Below, in pieces: positions 1 to 9,545 of a DNA stretch of 16,528 bases. This DNA comes from Cladorrhinum sp. PSN259 (Eukaryota; Ascomycota; Sordariomycetes; Sordariales; Podosporaceae): positions 1 through 16,528 of the forward strand of contig MU867167.1 in assembly GCA_033725935.1 (NCBI GenBank), given 5' to 3'. The notes beneath the pieces are model-generated. The model made no database searches and was not told the origin of the DNA. It worked only from the letters and a program-made list of their open reading frames with translations. The translations under genes and the position numbers were made by a program. Position 1 is the stretch's first letter, and every line of letters begins with the position of its first letter.

Positions 1-1075
1 TAGGAAAGAGGTCTTAATACGTGGCTTAGTCGCGCCGGCACTTGCCCGGCGGTCTCCTTAGGAGATCGTTCAGGCAATAAACGGAGTGTTTAAAAAGAAA
101 GGGGCAGTTACGGTAAGGAAGCTTCCGAACGGTAATATAATGGTCACTTTCTAGGAGGCGAAAATAAAGGAATAGCATATATAAGACGCAAATAAAGAGT
201 AAATTATAAAGGCATTCGGAAAGGAGGTAAAGGAGGCAAAGAGAACCTTTACGGTCTTAATAAAAAGGATATTAAAGAGGGATTTAAAGGATACGACGGA
301 GGCAGAATTCAGTAAAACGATTAGATTAATAATAGTCGAAAGAGTTAAATTTCGAATCCCGGTATTAGGAGGAATAATGAGGGCAACGGCGTTAGTCACG
401 ATGACTAGCGAAGAAGAGGCGAAGAAGGCTTATGACGAAGGGATTGTCTGGCGAGCCTAAATACTATACTGCGAGCCGTATTAGGCAGTCCTGCAAACTA
501 CCCAGTGCTATAAGTGCTAGGGATAGGGACATACCTAACGGTTTTATAGGAAATCGGCGTTATGCCCACGGTATGGCATAACGGCTCATGGGGAGGGTAG
601 GAGGGCAAGAGAGGCCCAGTACCCTATCTATAATAATTAAGTCAGCCTAAGATGTTCGAATTGTATAGGGAAGCATCCGGCCTGGGTACGGTGGTGCCCG
701 GAAGCAGTAAAAGCCCGGAATGTAGCTAGGGAGGCGTATTAGTACCGGCCGAGGATATTCGACCTCACTCTGCTAGAAAAATAAAATCAGGAGCAACGAC
801 AGATAACCTTTTAAGGAGGAGGCGAGGAATACTAAGTAATAGGAAGAAAACGGCCGAGGGGCCGACCCCCCTTAATGGCCGTCGCGGCAAAGCGAGCGGC
901 GATTGATCTAAAGCAGGGAAAGCTAAACCTAGTGACGAGGGATACGACGGGGCCAGGCGTGGCCACTGGTGCCCTGGCTGCCACGGCGGCTGCAGACTAG
1001 GATGTAGGAATGCAGGAAGCTTAGACGGGCTTCCTTTTACCTGTAGTACGAAGAAGTCAAGAGTTAAGGCCTTAA
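1..1075 (+). pseudogene. RIP-degraded LINE ORF1 (gag-like), 5' end outside window
   Basis: A single reading phase runs from the window edge to a TAA at 1073-1075, broken by more than ten TAA/TAG codons but with no frameshift that I can see. It encodes a LINE ORF1 (RNA-binding, gag-like) protein. The order is an alpha/beta region (about 60-480), then a CCHC knuckle starting CYKC at 506 whose last Cys is now Tyr, a second damaged knuckle, and a third (CSNC at 653, Cys at 695) with the HPAW-type spacing usual in fungal Tad1-like ORF1. A basic AT-hook core, RKRPRGRPP, lies at about 842-871. The layout matches ORF1 of the minus-strand LINE at 5720-7597, but the sequences differ clearly, so it is a related family. 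No ORF2 follows: the stop is 12 bases from the conserved 3' tail. Assignment to LINE ORF1 is firm; family name is not. Confidence 0.85.
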
Positions 1076-1205
1076 AAGGAGGGTATAGGTTTTTCACCCA
1101 GCCAGATAACTGGCATGGTTTTCCTGTATAATAAGATAGCTAGCAGGACCGGCGAACCTTTGACTAAAGGGCAATCGGTAGTACGAAATATTATTATTAA
1201 TATAA
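1076..1205 (+). mobile_element. LINE-type 3' UTR and tail of the ORF1-only element
   Basis: Begins just after the ORF1 stop. It holds GGTTTTTCA (1088-1096), a GCCAG-ATAA-CTGGC hairpin, a GGTTTTCC block, GGACCGGCGA, a second hairpin CCTTT-GACT-AAAGG (1157-1170), GTACGAAAT and an AT-rich end rich in ATT units. The same layout occurs on the minus strand at 2105-2213, 9563-9680 and 16439-16528. The tail abuts the transposase remnant that starts at about 1206, so this element appears to have inserted into the DNA transposon; the other side lies outside the window. Confidence 0.85.
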
Positions 1206-2056
1206 TAATTTTATACCTTCTTACTTATATTACCTACGTTTTATAGCCTCTTAATATTACGGTTTTCTCGTCTTTAAAATCGGCTTACTACTAAATTACT
1301 TCTGCTTAGGAGTCTTTCACTATTAGCGGGCCGATAATTAAATAAAAGTTTATTTAGTCTTATTTAATTATTTTAAAAAAGCCTTTATTATTTATAATAT
1401 TAAAGCTAGTTTTAAAGCTTATAAAATAATCCCTTTTAATCGTAATAAAATTCTAGACCAGGAGAATATATTTTTTACTGTCTTAAAAGACCCTTTTACT
1501 TAGACTACCCCCCTTTCGTTATGTATACCGTATATAATGCCTTAAGAACGTATTTACCTCTATATTACTACTTCTTACGGTAAAAACAATATCCGCGGTA
1601 ACCGTAAAGCCTTATATTAGAATATTAGCGTAGCTAATAAGGTTAAAAACCGCTTACTATTTAAGGTAGCTAAATCGCTAAATATTAGAAGCGCAAGAAT
1701 CGCTTTATTAAAGTCTTAGGTTACGGTTTTATAGCCCTAAATAAATATTAGGCGAAATAATAAGCACGAAAAGGTTAAGAAAAACCTGAATAATACGTTT
1801 ATCAATATTCTAAAGATTAGAAAGGCGTAAGGTCGCTTAAGGGAGAAGGAGGCAGCTAGTAACTAATCTAGGGCTTCTAAGCGGAGTAAATATAAGTCCG
1901 AAGCTATTGCTATTTTAAGCGAAGAGAGTAGCGAGGAAGAGTAAGAATCGGAGGATATTATGGAGGAAATTGTAATCCTAAATACGTAGTTTTGCTAGTA
2001 AAAATAAGAAAAGAAGATTGTGGTATTGATTTTGGTGACTATTTCGGCATTCGGCT
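1206..2056 (+). pseudogene. pogo/Fot1-like transposase, C-terminal remnant
   Basis: Translation shows the stretch that follows the catalytic core in fungal pogo-like DDE transposases: an LQPLN-I-VFSSLKSAYY segment (family form: LQPLD-V-F-PLK-AY) near 1240-1300. After a phase change at about 1300-1330 comes KASFKAYKIIPFNRNK (family form: AGF-A-GL-PFNP-K). Further down are a KNRLLFKVAKSL helix and a Lys/Arg then Glu-rich C-terminus, again typical of the family. All stops in the main phase are TAA or TAG. The catalytic Asp residues would lie upstream and have been separated by the LINE-type insertion ending at about 1205, so this piece is inactive. The A+T content is much higher than in the LINE that follows. 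Confidence 0.75.
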
Positions 2057-2094
2057 AAAGGGGGGTGTGTGCCAAGTGCCAGTGACAGGGTCTA
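2057..2094 (+). repeat. Possible right terminal repeat of the pogo-like element
   Basis: Directly after the transposase frame comes a G-rich run and a repeated GTGCCA (GTGCCAAGTGCCAG) followed by TGACAGGGTCTA. Position and composition suit the right end of a pogo-like element, which would be flanked by TA. The left end is outside the window, so the inverted repeat cannot be confirmed. Confidence 0.3.
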
Positions 2095-2104
2095 TACATT
2101 ATTA

Positions 2105-2306
2105 AAATAATAATAATATTTCGTACACCGCTATGCCCTTGGCAGGGCTCGTCGGTCCCTCTACTGCTATTTACACAAGGAAAACCGTACCGTAAGGGCC
2201 GGCTGAAAAACCTCGTATCTACTCTATCGAATCCTTCCGTCGGCCGTAGTAGGCTCGTATCCATATCATACCATTGTAAAAGGAAGCCAACTGGTCCATG
2301 GCCGCC
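2105..2306 (-). mobile_element. 3' UTR and conserved tail of the minus-strand LINE
   Basis: Follows the ORF2 stop at 2307-2309. On the minus strand it contains GGTTTTTCA (2212-2204), a GGTTTTCC block, GGGACCGACGA, a hairpin with arms at 2135-2139 and 2144-2148 (GCCCT-GCCA-AGGGC read on the minus strand), then GTACGAAAT and ATT repeats. The copy at the right edge of the window is almost identical over about 75 bases. Confidence 0.85.
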
Positions 2307-5300
2307 CTATATTGTAGGGTCTATGCCCAAGCTTGCTTCCAGTTCCAGCTCCAGCTTCCTAGCCAGGTTGTATTCTAGAAGCCTGCCCGAATCCATCAGC
2401 CATGTCAGAACCTTCCTTGCAAGCCTTCCGGCCCTAGGGCTTCCACCCTTCAGGGCCCACTGTAAGTCTCTGCGGGAGTCGATCCCTGATACCATCCAGG
2501 TTCTTGGTTTCGGTGGGTCTGGGCACCATACCACCAGGTGTTCTACCGACTCACGGCCGGAGCCGCAAGTACAGTGGGGGGTAGTGATTCCCGGTACGCG
2601 GGCCCGAAAAAGGAAGTCTTTTAGCCCTATAGCCCCTGTACGGGCCTGTGTTAAGAGAGAGCTGTGGGCTTTAGTCAGTCCTTCGTGCCGTCGAAAGACG
2701 GCCTTGTCTGTGAGGTCTAGGCCTTTTTCGTCCACTAGCCTCGACGGCCTCTGAGGCTTGCCCTCTGTCTGAGCCTTCCACCGTTCCTTCCAAGCCACTG
2801 CCAAGGCTTCCATAGAGCGTTCTCCTTCGCGGTTGCTATTGCTTAGGGCCTTCCAAGACCCTATTATATTCACAGCCCTTTCCACTGCCGTGGGTGCCAT
2901 AGGTCCAGGGAGGCGCCTTCGGCCTCTGGCCCTGGCCCGGTTTCTCTGTGCCCGTAGGACTAGCCTATTACAGGCCTCTTGTACTATTACCACTGGTGCT
3001 TTCGGTGGCTTGTCAGCCACAGTCACTGGCCTGTGGATTCTGTCTTCGAAGTCTGCGAGCCGCTTGTTGAGGTATAGGTCCAGTGGTGGTACCCAGGTCT
3101 CGGCCTCTAAGTAACGAAGTGGTGTAGCTTTGTAGGCTCCGGCTACAATACGTAAGCTACGGTTCTGAGCCTTAGCTAAGTGCCTAGCTAGTCCTGTGGG
3201 CTTGCCTGCGGGGGGCGTGGGTGTGTGGAAGCTAGAGGCTCCGTAGGCTATGGCACTTCGAATACACTTAGTATATACCTCCCTGCAGCGGGCCAAGCCA
3301 GGCCCCCAGGTCTTACCAGCCAGCCTGGCTAGTGCAAAGTCTTGTGTTTTTAGCTTCTTACCCACGGCTTGGCCGTGGGCTTTCCACGAGAGCTTCCTAT
3401 CTAAGAAGACCCCTAGGAAGCGTGCTGAGCCTACTGGCTTTATAGTGCTGTGGCCTTGCCCGGTAGGGTTGACTAAGTGTAGTGGCCTAGGCCACTGCGT
3501 ACGGCCCTTATTGAAGTGGATCAACTCGCTCTTGGCCGCATTAAAGGCCATGCCCCTAGTACCCGCCCACTGTAAACACGTCTTCCAAGCCTCTTCTAAC
3601 TGCTTTGCGTTGGATTCTGGGCCCTTGCCGAAGGCTAGGAGGTTGGTATCGTTTGCGAAGCCTACTAGGCTAATGTGTGGGTGCTTGTCTTTTAAGGCTT
3701 CGTATAGGCTTGCAATATATAGTAGGAATAATACTGGTGAGAGCGGGGATCCTTGGGGGACCCCGGCCCGTACCGGTACCGGTTCAGTGGTTCTACCGTC
3801 GAAGTGTAGGCTGGCCAAACGGCCTGTGAGCCACGACTTAAGCGTACGTAGTAGCCAGCCCGGGTAGCCGAGGGTGCGGAGGGTATGTAGTAGTCGGATG
3901 TGGTTAACTGTGTCGAAGGCTCCTGAAATATCAAGCTGTAGTAGGGAAGGTGTTAGGCCTTGGCGCCAGGCCTCCTGGACCTGGGCCACTACTAGTCGAA
4001 TTGCCAGTTCTGTGGACCTGTGTTGCCTATTGCCCATCTGTTCGTCCAAGAGGAGGTTGTGTCTCTCTGCCACGTAGGTGATCCTTTCGGCTAGTATAGC
4101 CTCTATAACCTTCCCTATTATAGGGAGCAGGGCTATAGGCCTATAGCCAGCCGGGGTCTTGTAGTCTTCGGGCTTCTTACCTAGCTTAGCTAGCACTATA
4201 GTCTTTACCTTCTTGAACCTTTCCGGGAACCAGTTAAGCCTGAAGCAGGCCGTAATAAGAGTAGCAAGTATACGGTAAAGCGGCTTCCTATAGGCCTTTA
4301 GGAAGCCTATAGGCAGTAGATCCTCCCCCGGGGCTTTCCAAGACCCCATTTTCCTAAGCACTTTATAAATGTCGTGTATTTTCACCTCTTTCTTAACTTC
4401 GAATTCTGGCTGGTCGTATGATTCTTCGAAGGTTGTGTCGTGTATGTCGTCTAAGTTGGCTGGGGGGCTAGGGAAGAATTTGGTGGCTAGGGCTTCGGCC
4501 TTTTGGTCGAAAGAGGCTAGGTCTGTCGGTTGGCTACTGGGTCCTATAGGTCCTATAAAGGCTGGAAGCTTAGGGGGGTCAGGTAGTAAGAAGCTCTTGC
4601 AGCGAGCCCACCGCTCGAGGTTCCATAGGAGCTTCGTATCGTCACTTGCCTCCTCTAACGTCTCCCTCCAGGCCTTTGTACGGGCCTGGTGTATAGTCTT
4701 TGTGAGTGTTCGTAAGCTTGTCTTCAGGGTAGCCTTTGTATGTTGGCTTGGAGCCTCTTTATATAGGCGCTCGGCTCTCCGTGCCTCCTGTGTAGCTTCC
4801 TTGACCTTAGGATTCCACCAGTGGGCTCGGTGCCCACTATACGGCTTCCTCTCTGGGGCTATTACCGTGGCTATTTTCGTGAGCTCGGCTGTGAGCCAGT
4901 CGAAGGCTTGCCTTAGTCCTTCTATAGTGGTGATCCTGGCTTGTAGGCCTGTGGGCCCCGTATCTAGTAGGCCAAAGCCCCCTGGTAGGAGGGCTGCCTC
5001 CGCTTCTACCTTCTCTCGATCAAGCATCTTCCAGTTCCAGCCTTCCTGGGCCCTTGGCTCTTGCCTAGGGCCTTGGCCTACCTCCAGTACTTGCGGGTAG
5101 TAGTCTGACCTCCCCCTCTCTCTTAGGCCGTAATAGGTAGCCCTGAGGCTTGTGGTTGCCCAGAAATAGTCGATTATAGAGGGCCGGCCCCGCTGGTTTC
5201 CCTGGGCCTCCCTTGTTATAGTGCTGTGTGGTGTACGTAGGTCTAGGTCCCACTGTAGTGCTAGTTGTAGTAGGTCTTCGGCTCTTTGGTCTGTGCGGTC

Positions 5301-5740
5301 GTAATGGTCCCAGAGTAGGTGGTGTAGGTTAAAGTCCCCTGCTAGTACTGTGGGTAGGTCTGGCTTTTGCTTTGTGAGTAGGGTCGATGGTACTGTCTTT
5401 ATGTCTGGTGGGTTATAAATCGACCATATTTCCAGGCCTTCGTTATTGTCCGTGGCTCTGAACCATACCTTACAGTAGTCCCTAGAAGCCTCGAAGTCCC
5501 ATAGCTTTACCGGGCACTTTTTACTGATATATAAGGCGGCTCGGCCTTCTGGGGTATGGATCAGGTGGTATTTGGAGCTCCGTGGGCAGTAGGTTGACTT
5601 GGTGAAGGTGTTGATCTACGGCTCTTGAATAGCTAGGACGTCGTATTTCGATTCTTCTAGCAGTACTTCGAGGCACTGCTTATTTCCTTAGGTATTCTAT
5701 AGTAATAGTTTTACTACTATTAACAATCCATGCCGTCGTT
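2307..5740 (-). pseudogene. LINE ORF2: AP-type endonuclease plus reverse transcriptase
   Basis: ORF2 nicks target DNA and copies the element RNA at the nick. The frame is stop-free from 5615 to its TAG at 2307 (about 1,100 codons); three stops at 5697-5699, 5688-5690 and 5616-5618 break its start, the last replacing the expected Trp of an AIQEPW motif. Endonuclease: IYNPPD (about 5405-5420) and GDFNLHHLLWD (about 5310-5340); the expected SDH motif reads SDYYPQ. Reverse transcriptase, numbered from the Met codon at 5027: RPIALL near 295, LQLDISGAFD with Asp366, PQGSPLSP, FANDT with Asn459 where Asp is expected, then FLGVFLDRKLSW. A CTCG-x7-H-x4-C motif lies at about 819-835. I see no RNase H domain. 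The Met at 5027 lies inside the frame and is not the natural start. The lost EN His and RT Asp argue that this copy is inactive despite the long open frame. Confidence 0.9.
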
Positions 5741-5787
5741 TTCTCCAGTAAGTGGGGCCGGGGCTAATGCGGCTTCCAGGGCTTATA

Positions 5788-5823
5788 TAGCCTATGTGGC
5801 CTGTATGGCCTGTATGGCCTGTA
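5788..5823 (-). repeat. 9-bp tandem repeat in LINE ORF1
   Basis: Three exact plus-strand copies of TGGCCTGTA (5797-5823) and one degenerate copy before them. In the ORF1 phase it encodes Ile-Gln-Ala repeats. Confidence 0.85.
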
Positions 5824-7293
5824 TAGTTGACGTAGTCGTAGTCTAGAAGGCTCGCTAAACTTCTTCACTGAACCTAAGCCTCGCTTAGGACGGGTATATC
5901 CCGGCACTTCTAAATTCTTCCACCCTAGCCGGCCTTCCACGGCGTCTCTTCCGGCTTCCTATAACCTAGAAATCCTCCGTTTCTTCTGGCTGGGGTAGGT
6001 TATATATAAATGGGGTTAGTGGGCCGAATACTAGCCCAGTCGTAATGGCTATCTCGAAGGTGCGTGGTCTAGATTGGTAGGCTTCTCTTGCCCTGCGTTT
6101 GGCTTACATAGCCTTCGGGCATTCCTTAGCCCAGGCCGTATGCCCACCTCCATACGCCGGGCACTTGCAGTGGGCCTGGTTACTGTAGGTAGGGCACTAG
6201 GCTTCCCCGGCTTTGCCTCCCTCCCCATGGGCCCCCGCAGCACACCTTAGGCACCTGGGAGCCTTACGGTAGTACCGCTGTAAGTGCCCCCATTCGAAGC
6301 ACTTATAGCACTGTACCGGGGCCAGGGTAGCCCAGTACGGCTCGCAGTCGAAAATCTAGGCCCTCCAGACTATACCGTCATCACAGGCCTTACGGGCCTC
6401 CTCTTGGTCGGTAAGGGTTACCATAACTGTAGCTCTGGTAAATTATAGGTTATGGGGGAGCCTGTATTTAACCTTTTCTACCGTCCTTAAGCCAAGCTCC
6501 CTGCCGAAGTCTTCCTCCGTAACGTCCTGTAGGTTTTCCTTCCTTAGGCCTTTTACTAAGACCGCATAGGTTCTTCGGGCCTCTATTGCTTCTTGGCCGA
6601 AGGCTTCTTGGATCCACTGGTTATTGGTCGAGTGCCATTGCTTAGTAGCCGAGTCTTTAAAAGTGACTATAAAGTCACCGCTCGGTAGCTGCCTAGCCGC
6701 AATAGCTCCTTTACGTATGGAGACTTGGTTAATAGCCTGTACTGTCTCTTATAGGGACCTCTTCCTATATTCGGGAGCCATAGTCGATCCTCTAACCAGT
6801 ACTTCCTAGCCCTGTCTAGCCGGCACTACCTTCTTCGGTACGGCCTAGGTAGTAGATACTGCGGCTATATTGGCCCAGGTCTTAGGCTATACGTTAGCTT
6901 AGATATTAGTCTCTTTCAAGGCTTCTTTAACCCCTTCGACCACAGCCTTCTTCAATAGGCTTACGTTATTATAGGGGTTCTGGGACTGGGTTTAAGCCTG
7001 GGAACGGTAGGCTTGCCAGAGGTCTGCTCAAATAGACCTAGCTACGGCTTTATGATCCTATTAGGCTACGGCAATAAGCCTGTCGATAAGGTTACGGATT
7101 CCAGCCAAAGGGGTATAGCCGTAGTAATCGTTATGCCGAAAGGCTACAAGGCTAGTGGGGCCTCTGGGAGGGCCACTAGCGTTGCCGTTGCCTCGTACGG
7201 TTGCTATTGTAGTACTGTATAGGTGGTAGGGTTATATGGGTGTAGGGTAGGTTCTCGGGGGGGTTCTTAGTGTAGGTGGACGTTGGTTCTTAT

Positions 7294-7383
7294 GGCTATA
7301 AGTAATATGGCTGTAAATAGTGTGGCTGTAAGTGGTAGGGCTGTGGGTCTTATGGCTGTGGGTCGTGTGGCCGCGGGAGGGTT
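7294..7383 (-). repeat. 15-bp minisatellite, six units, in frame in LINE ORF1
   Basis: Six consecutive 15-base units each beginning GGC (GGCTATAAGTAATAT, GGCTGTAAATAGTGT and so on). In the ORF1 phase each unit gives one pentapeptide of the type Thr-(His/Tyr)-Ser-(His/Pro)-X, for example THSHK, TYSHT, IYSHI. Units differ mainly by A/G transitions on the plus strand. Confidence 0.9.
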
Positions 7384-7616
7384 AGTCAGCTGGTCACGTA
7401 GGTAGTAGTCCGTGCGACCCTACGAAGTTCCTTCCACCGTTACGTCGTATGAATCCGACGCGGTATTTAATGCCTTTGCGCGCGGCCGCAGCGGCTTGCG
7501 CCAGGGCGCAAATGGTATAGTTAGATAGGGTTTTTCGACGGCTTTCGTATAACGTAGAAAACAAGGGGTTTGGAGGGGCGCTGACCAAGCGGCGCCCGAG
7601 CAGAAATCAGAAAAGG

Positions 7617-8190
7617 TTCCTTAATCCGGATATAGCTAAAGGCTATCGGAAGATTAAGACGACTGAACTATTAAGCGTTAGCTAATCTATCCTTTATCTC
7701 CCTAATAAGCGGCAGCCAATACCTATTCTTAATTATTTCCTTATTTAATTATCGATAATCGATTATAAGCCTTAAGTCTATTATCCCCTTCTTAGGTATA
7801 AATAAAATGGAATAGGCCGCTTCGCTCTGCGACTTCCGAATAAACCCTTTTGGTAAATTCTCCTTAATATATTCTTATAAGGCCTAGTCTTATCGTAGCC
7901 TTAGGTAGTATGCCTTATATTATCGTAACTTAGCTCCTTCCTTTAGTTAAATCTTATAATCGAAAGAGGTTCTTTTAAAGAGTTCGTTCTTTATTTTATA
8001 TCTAAAGACGGTAACACTATAATATTCTTTTAGAATATTACTAAGGTCTTCCTTTTCCTTAGGAAATTCGTGCCTTAGGTCGTTATTCGGGTCGTTCTCT
8101 AGCTTCTCTAGTCTGACGTATATTACCTATTATTCTGGTTCTTTAAGGTACGAGGGTCCTTTTTTAAATCTTCCTCTATTAGTTAATATT
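7617..8190 (-). pseudogene. gypsy copy A reverse transcriptase, N-terminal part
   Basis: The minus-strand translation has FDYKI-LKEGAKLR, YIKENLPKGFIRKS, then ILFIPKKGIIDLRLIIDYR and YIRIKE, the familiar start of gypsy-type reverse transcriptase. Several TAA/TAG codons stand where Gln or Trp is usual. It breaks off before the catalytic YxDD region. The phase equals that of the protease upstream. Confidence 0.85.
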
Positions 8191-8289
8191 AGCTCGTTAT
8201 AGCTTATATATCTTATTTATTCGTAAGGGTCCTCTCGTCCCTTTAGGTACCTAGGAGCCTTATCCAGTTCTATTCTATTTATCCGTCTG

Positions 8290-8690
8290 GTATTAAGCCT
8301 AAAATTAAGTTAGCTATTCTCTTAGTCGATATCTAGGTTATATTTCTTTAATTACGGATATCCTAAAATTATATCGTATTTGGGACCTATAGGTAGGATA
8401 TCGAAGTTTACTTCCTACGGATCGTCGTCTACTATAATTAAGAGTATTATTTCCCGTAAATTAATTCCTCCGTCGTAATTAGCCGTTTGCCCTTCGTAAG
8501 TCTTTATTCGATAAGGTTATTTCTTCTTAACTTACGGTATCCTCGTTTTATTTATTAACGAGGGATTAACGATATTAATCGTGCTCCTTAAGTCGATTAT
8601 TACGATAGCTCAATACTCCTTTCCTCTAGAGTCTATTTATCGAACTTCTAAAATTAAGGCGTTCTCGTTACCTAATACTATAGCTCTAGC
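8290..8690 (-). pseudogene. gypsy copy A aspartic protease region
   Basis: The catalytic Asp is at 8592-8594 in IDLRSTINIVNPS, where the family has ASP-Ser-Gly; the Ser and Gly appear changed by transitions. About 75 residues later comes DIILGYP, followed by a stop where Trp is expected and then LKKYNLDID, the usual C-terminal signature. The protease would mature Gag and Pol. It is in the same phase as the RT remnant and in a different phase from gag. Confidence 0.75.
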
Positions 8691-9545
8691 GACCGTTTCG
8701 TAATACGCTATAGAGGTCTTTTTATTAGATCCGGCTCGCGGCCTCCTAATGCGAGTTATAATCCGTCGATATGGAATTAGTCTAATCTACTTAGGCCTAA
8801 GGAGGCCCGCTAGCCGTTTCCCGATCGTGGCGCCATAATGCGGTTAGAGTTTTATCGTATTCTCTATCTATGCTATTCTCTGGCTTTTTCTCTTTTATAC
8901 CTGACGTATTATAGGTATGGACAGTCTTTATAATTAGGTTTATCCTTATCCTAATATTCTATAGGTACCTGGCTTTCTATATAGAGGATATTAGCACGTT
9001 CTATTAATATCTTAAAATTCCATTTATTATCCGATCCTGCCTTATGGACTTTAAGAATGGGTTCGTTTTTTAAGCGTATAGGAAAGAATTCGTGAAAAAC
9101 CTTATATCTATAATAGAAGATATAATTATCGTAAATATAATCGAATTAGGTAACGTATAAGTATAGAATATAGGTAGGTAAGGCGAGGGGTATATCGTTA
9201 GGTCGTCCCCTTTCTTTCCGGATAACCACTATTCCTCGGATATCCTTTATAACTCTCCTAATTACCGTAAAGCTTTCTGCCATATCTTCTAAGATAACCT
9301 ATTAGCCTATATCTTTGCTTATATCTAGCTTTAAAGGGTAGTCGATCGTTCCCTCGGGTTCTGAGTTTTCGCTATTATCGGGTAAAGATAATATATATTA
9401 TTCCGGTTCGCTAGTATATTCTTCCTTATTAAAGCTATTATAGGTAGGTACGAGGGTATCGTCGTTATTATCTTATTAAGCTATCTTAACGGTGCGATCG
9501 TCCTCGGCAAACTGTATATATTTTTGTTCCGGTACCGGTTTAAAC
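8691..9545 (-). other. gypsy copy A gag-pol linker, degraded
   Basis: This stretch lies between the gag zinc knuckle and the protease on the minus strand. It is A+T-rich with many stops in every phase. I recognise no domain here; by position it belongs to the gypsy element. Confidence 0.5.

Larger units (their letters stand above)
5720..7597 (-). pseudogene. LINE ORF1 (gag-like, zinc knuckles and AT-hook)
   Basis: One minus-strand phase can be followed from about 7597 to a TAA at 5720-5722, about 620 codons, with scattered TAA/TAG codons and two TGA codons (CGA-to-TGA type). In order: a basic Ala-rich N-terminus (about 7588-7394), a pentapeptide repeat (7294-7383), a helix-rich segment (around 7090-6900), an alpha/beta segment, three zinc knuckles (about 6320-6100; CYKCFEWGHLQRYY has lost its last Cys to Tyr, the second starts CLRC, the third has an HTAW-type spacing ending in CP), an AT-hook GSRKRRRGRPAR (about 5961-5926), and an (IQA)n tract. 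It overlaps the start of ORF2 in another phase. No ATG is obvious; TTG at 7588 opens the frame, so the true start is unsettled. The protein would coat the LINE RNA. Confidence 0.85.
2095..7616 (-). mobile_element. Tad1-like LINE (non-LTR retrotransposon), near full length
   Basis: In minus-strand order: ORF1 (about 7597-5720), overlapping ORF2 (about 5740-2307) and a 3' UTR/tail ending in TTATTATTATTTTAATAAT at 2095-2125. ORF1 zinc knuckles, an ORF2 with endonuclease then reverse transcriptase, and a C-terminal Cys/His motif identify the Tad1/I-type group. It is G+C-richer and far less mutated than its neighbours, so it is probably younger or escaped most RIP. The 5' edge joins gypsy reverse transcriptase at 7616/7617, while the 3' edge joins the pogo-like element; I find no target duplication, so one edge is probably rearranged or truncated. 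Confidence 0.85.

Noticed and set aside
3768..3783. Palindromic CCGTACCGGTACCGGT as a possible regulatory site
   Set aside because: It lies inside the RT coding sequence as Pro-Val/Arg codons and recurs only in the homologous LINE fragment.
2307..5027. Treating the 906-codon frame as a complete gene starting at Met 5027
   Set aside because: The same phase continues upstream through endonuclease motifs to about 5740, so the Met is internal.
2323..5100. Several plus-strand open frames (for example 2323-2754, 3250-3867, 4369-5100)
   Set aside because: They are antisense to the well supported ORF2 reverse transcriptase and show no domain of their own.
7013..7222. Plus-strand frame of 69 codons
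   Set aside because: Antisense to the LINE ORF1 phase, which continues across it on the minus strand.
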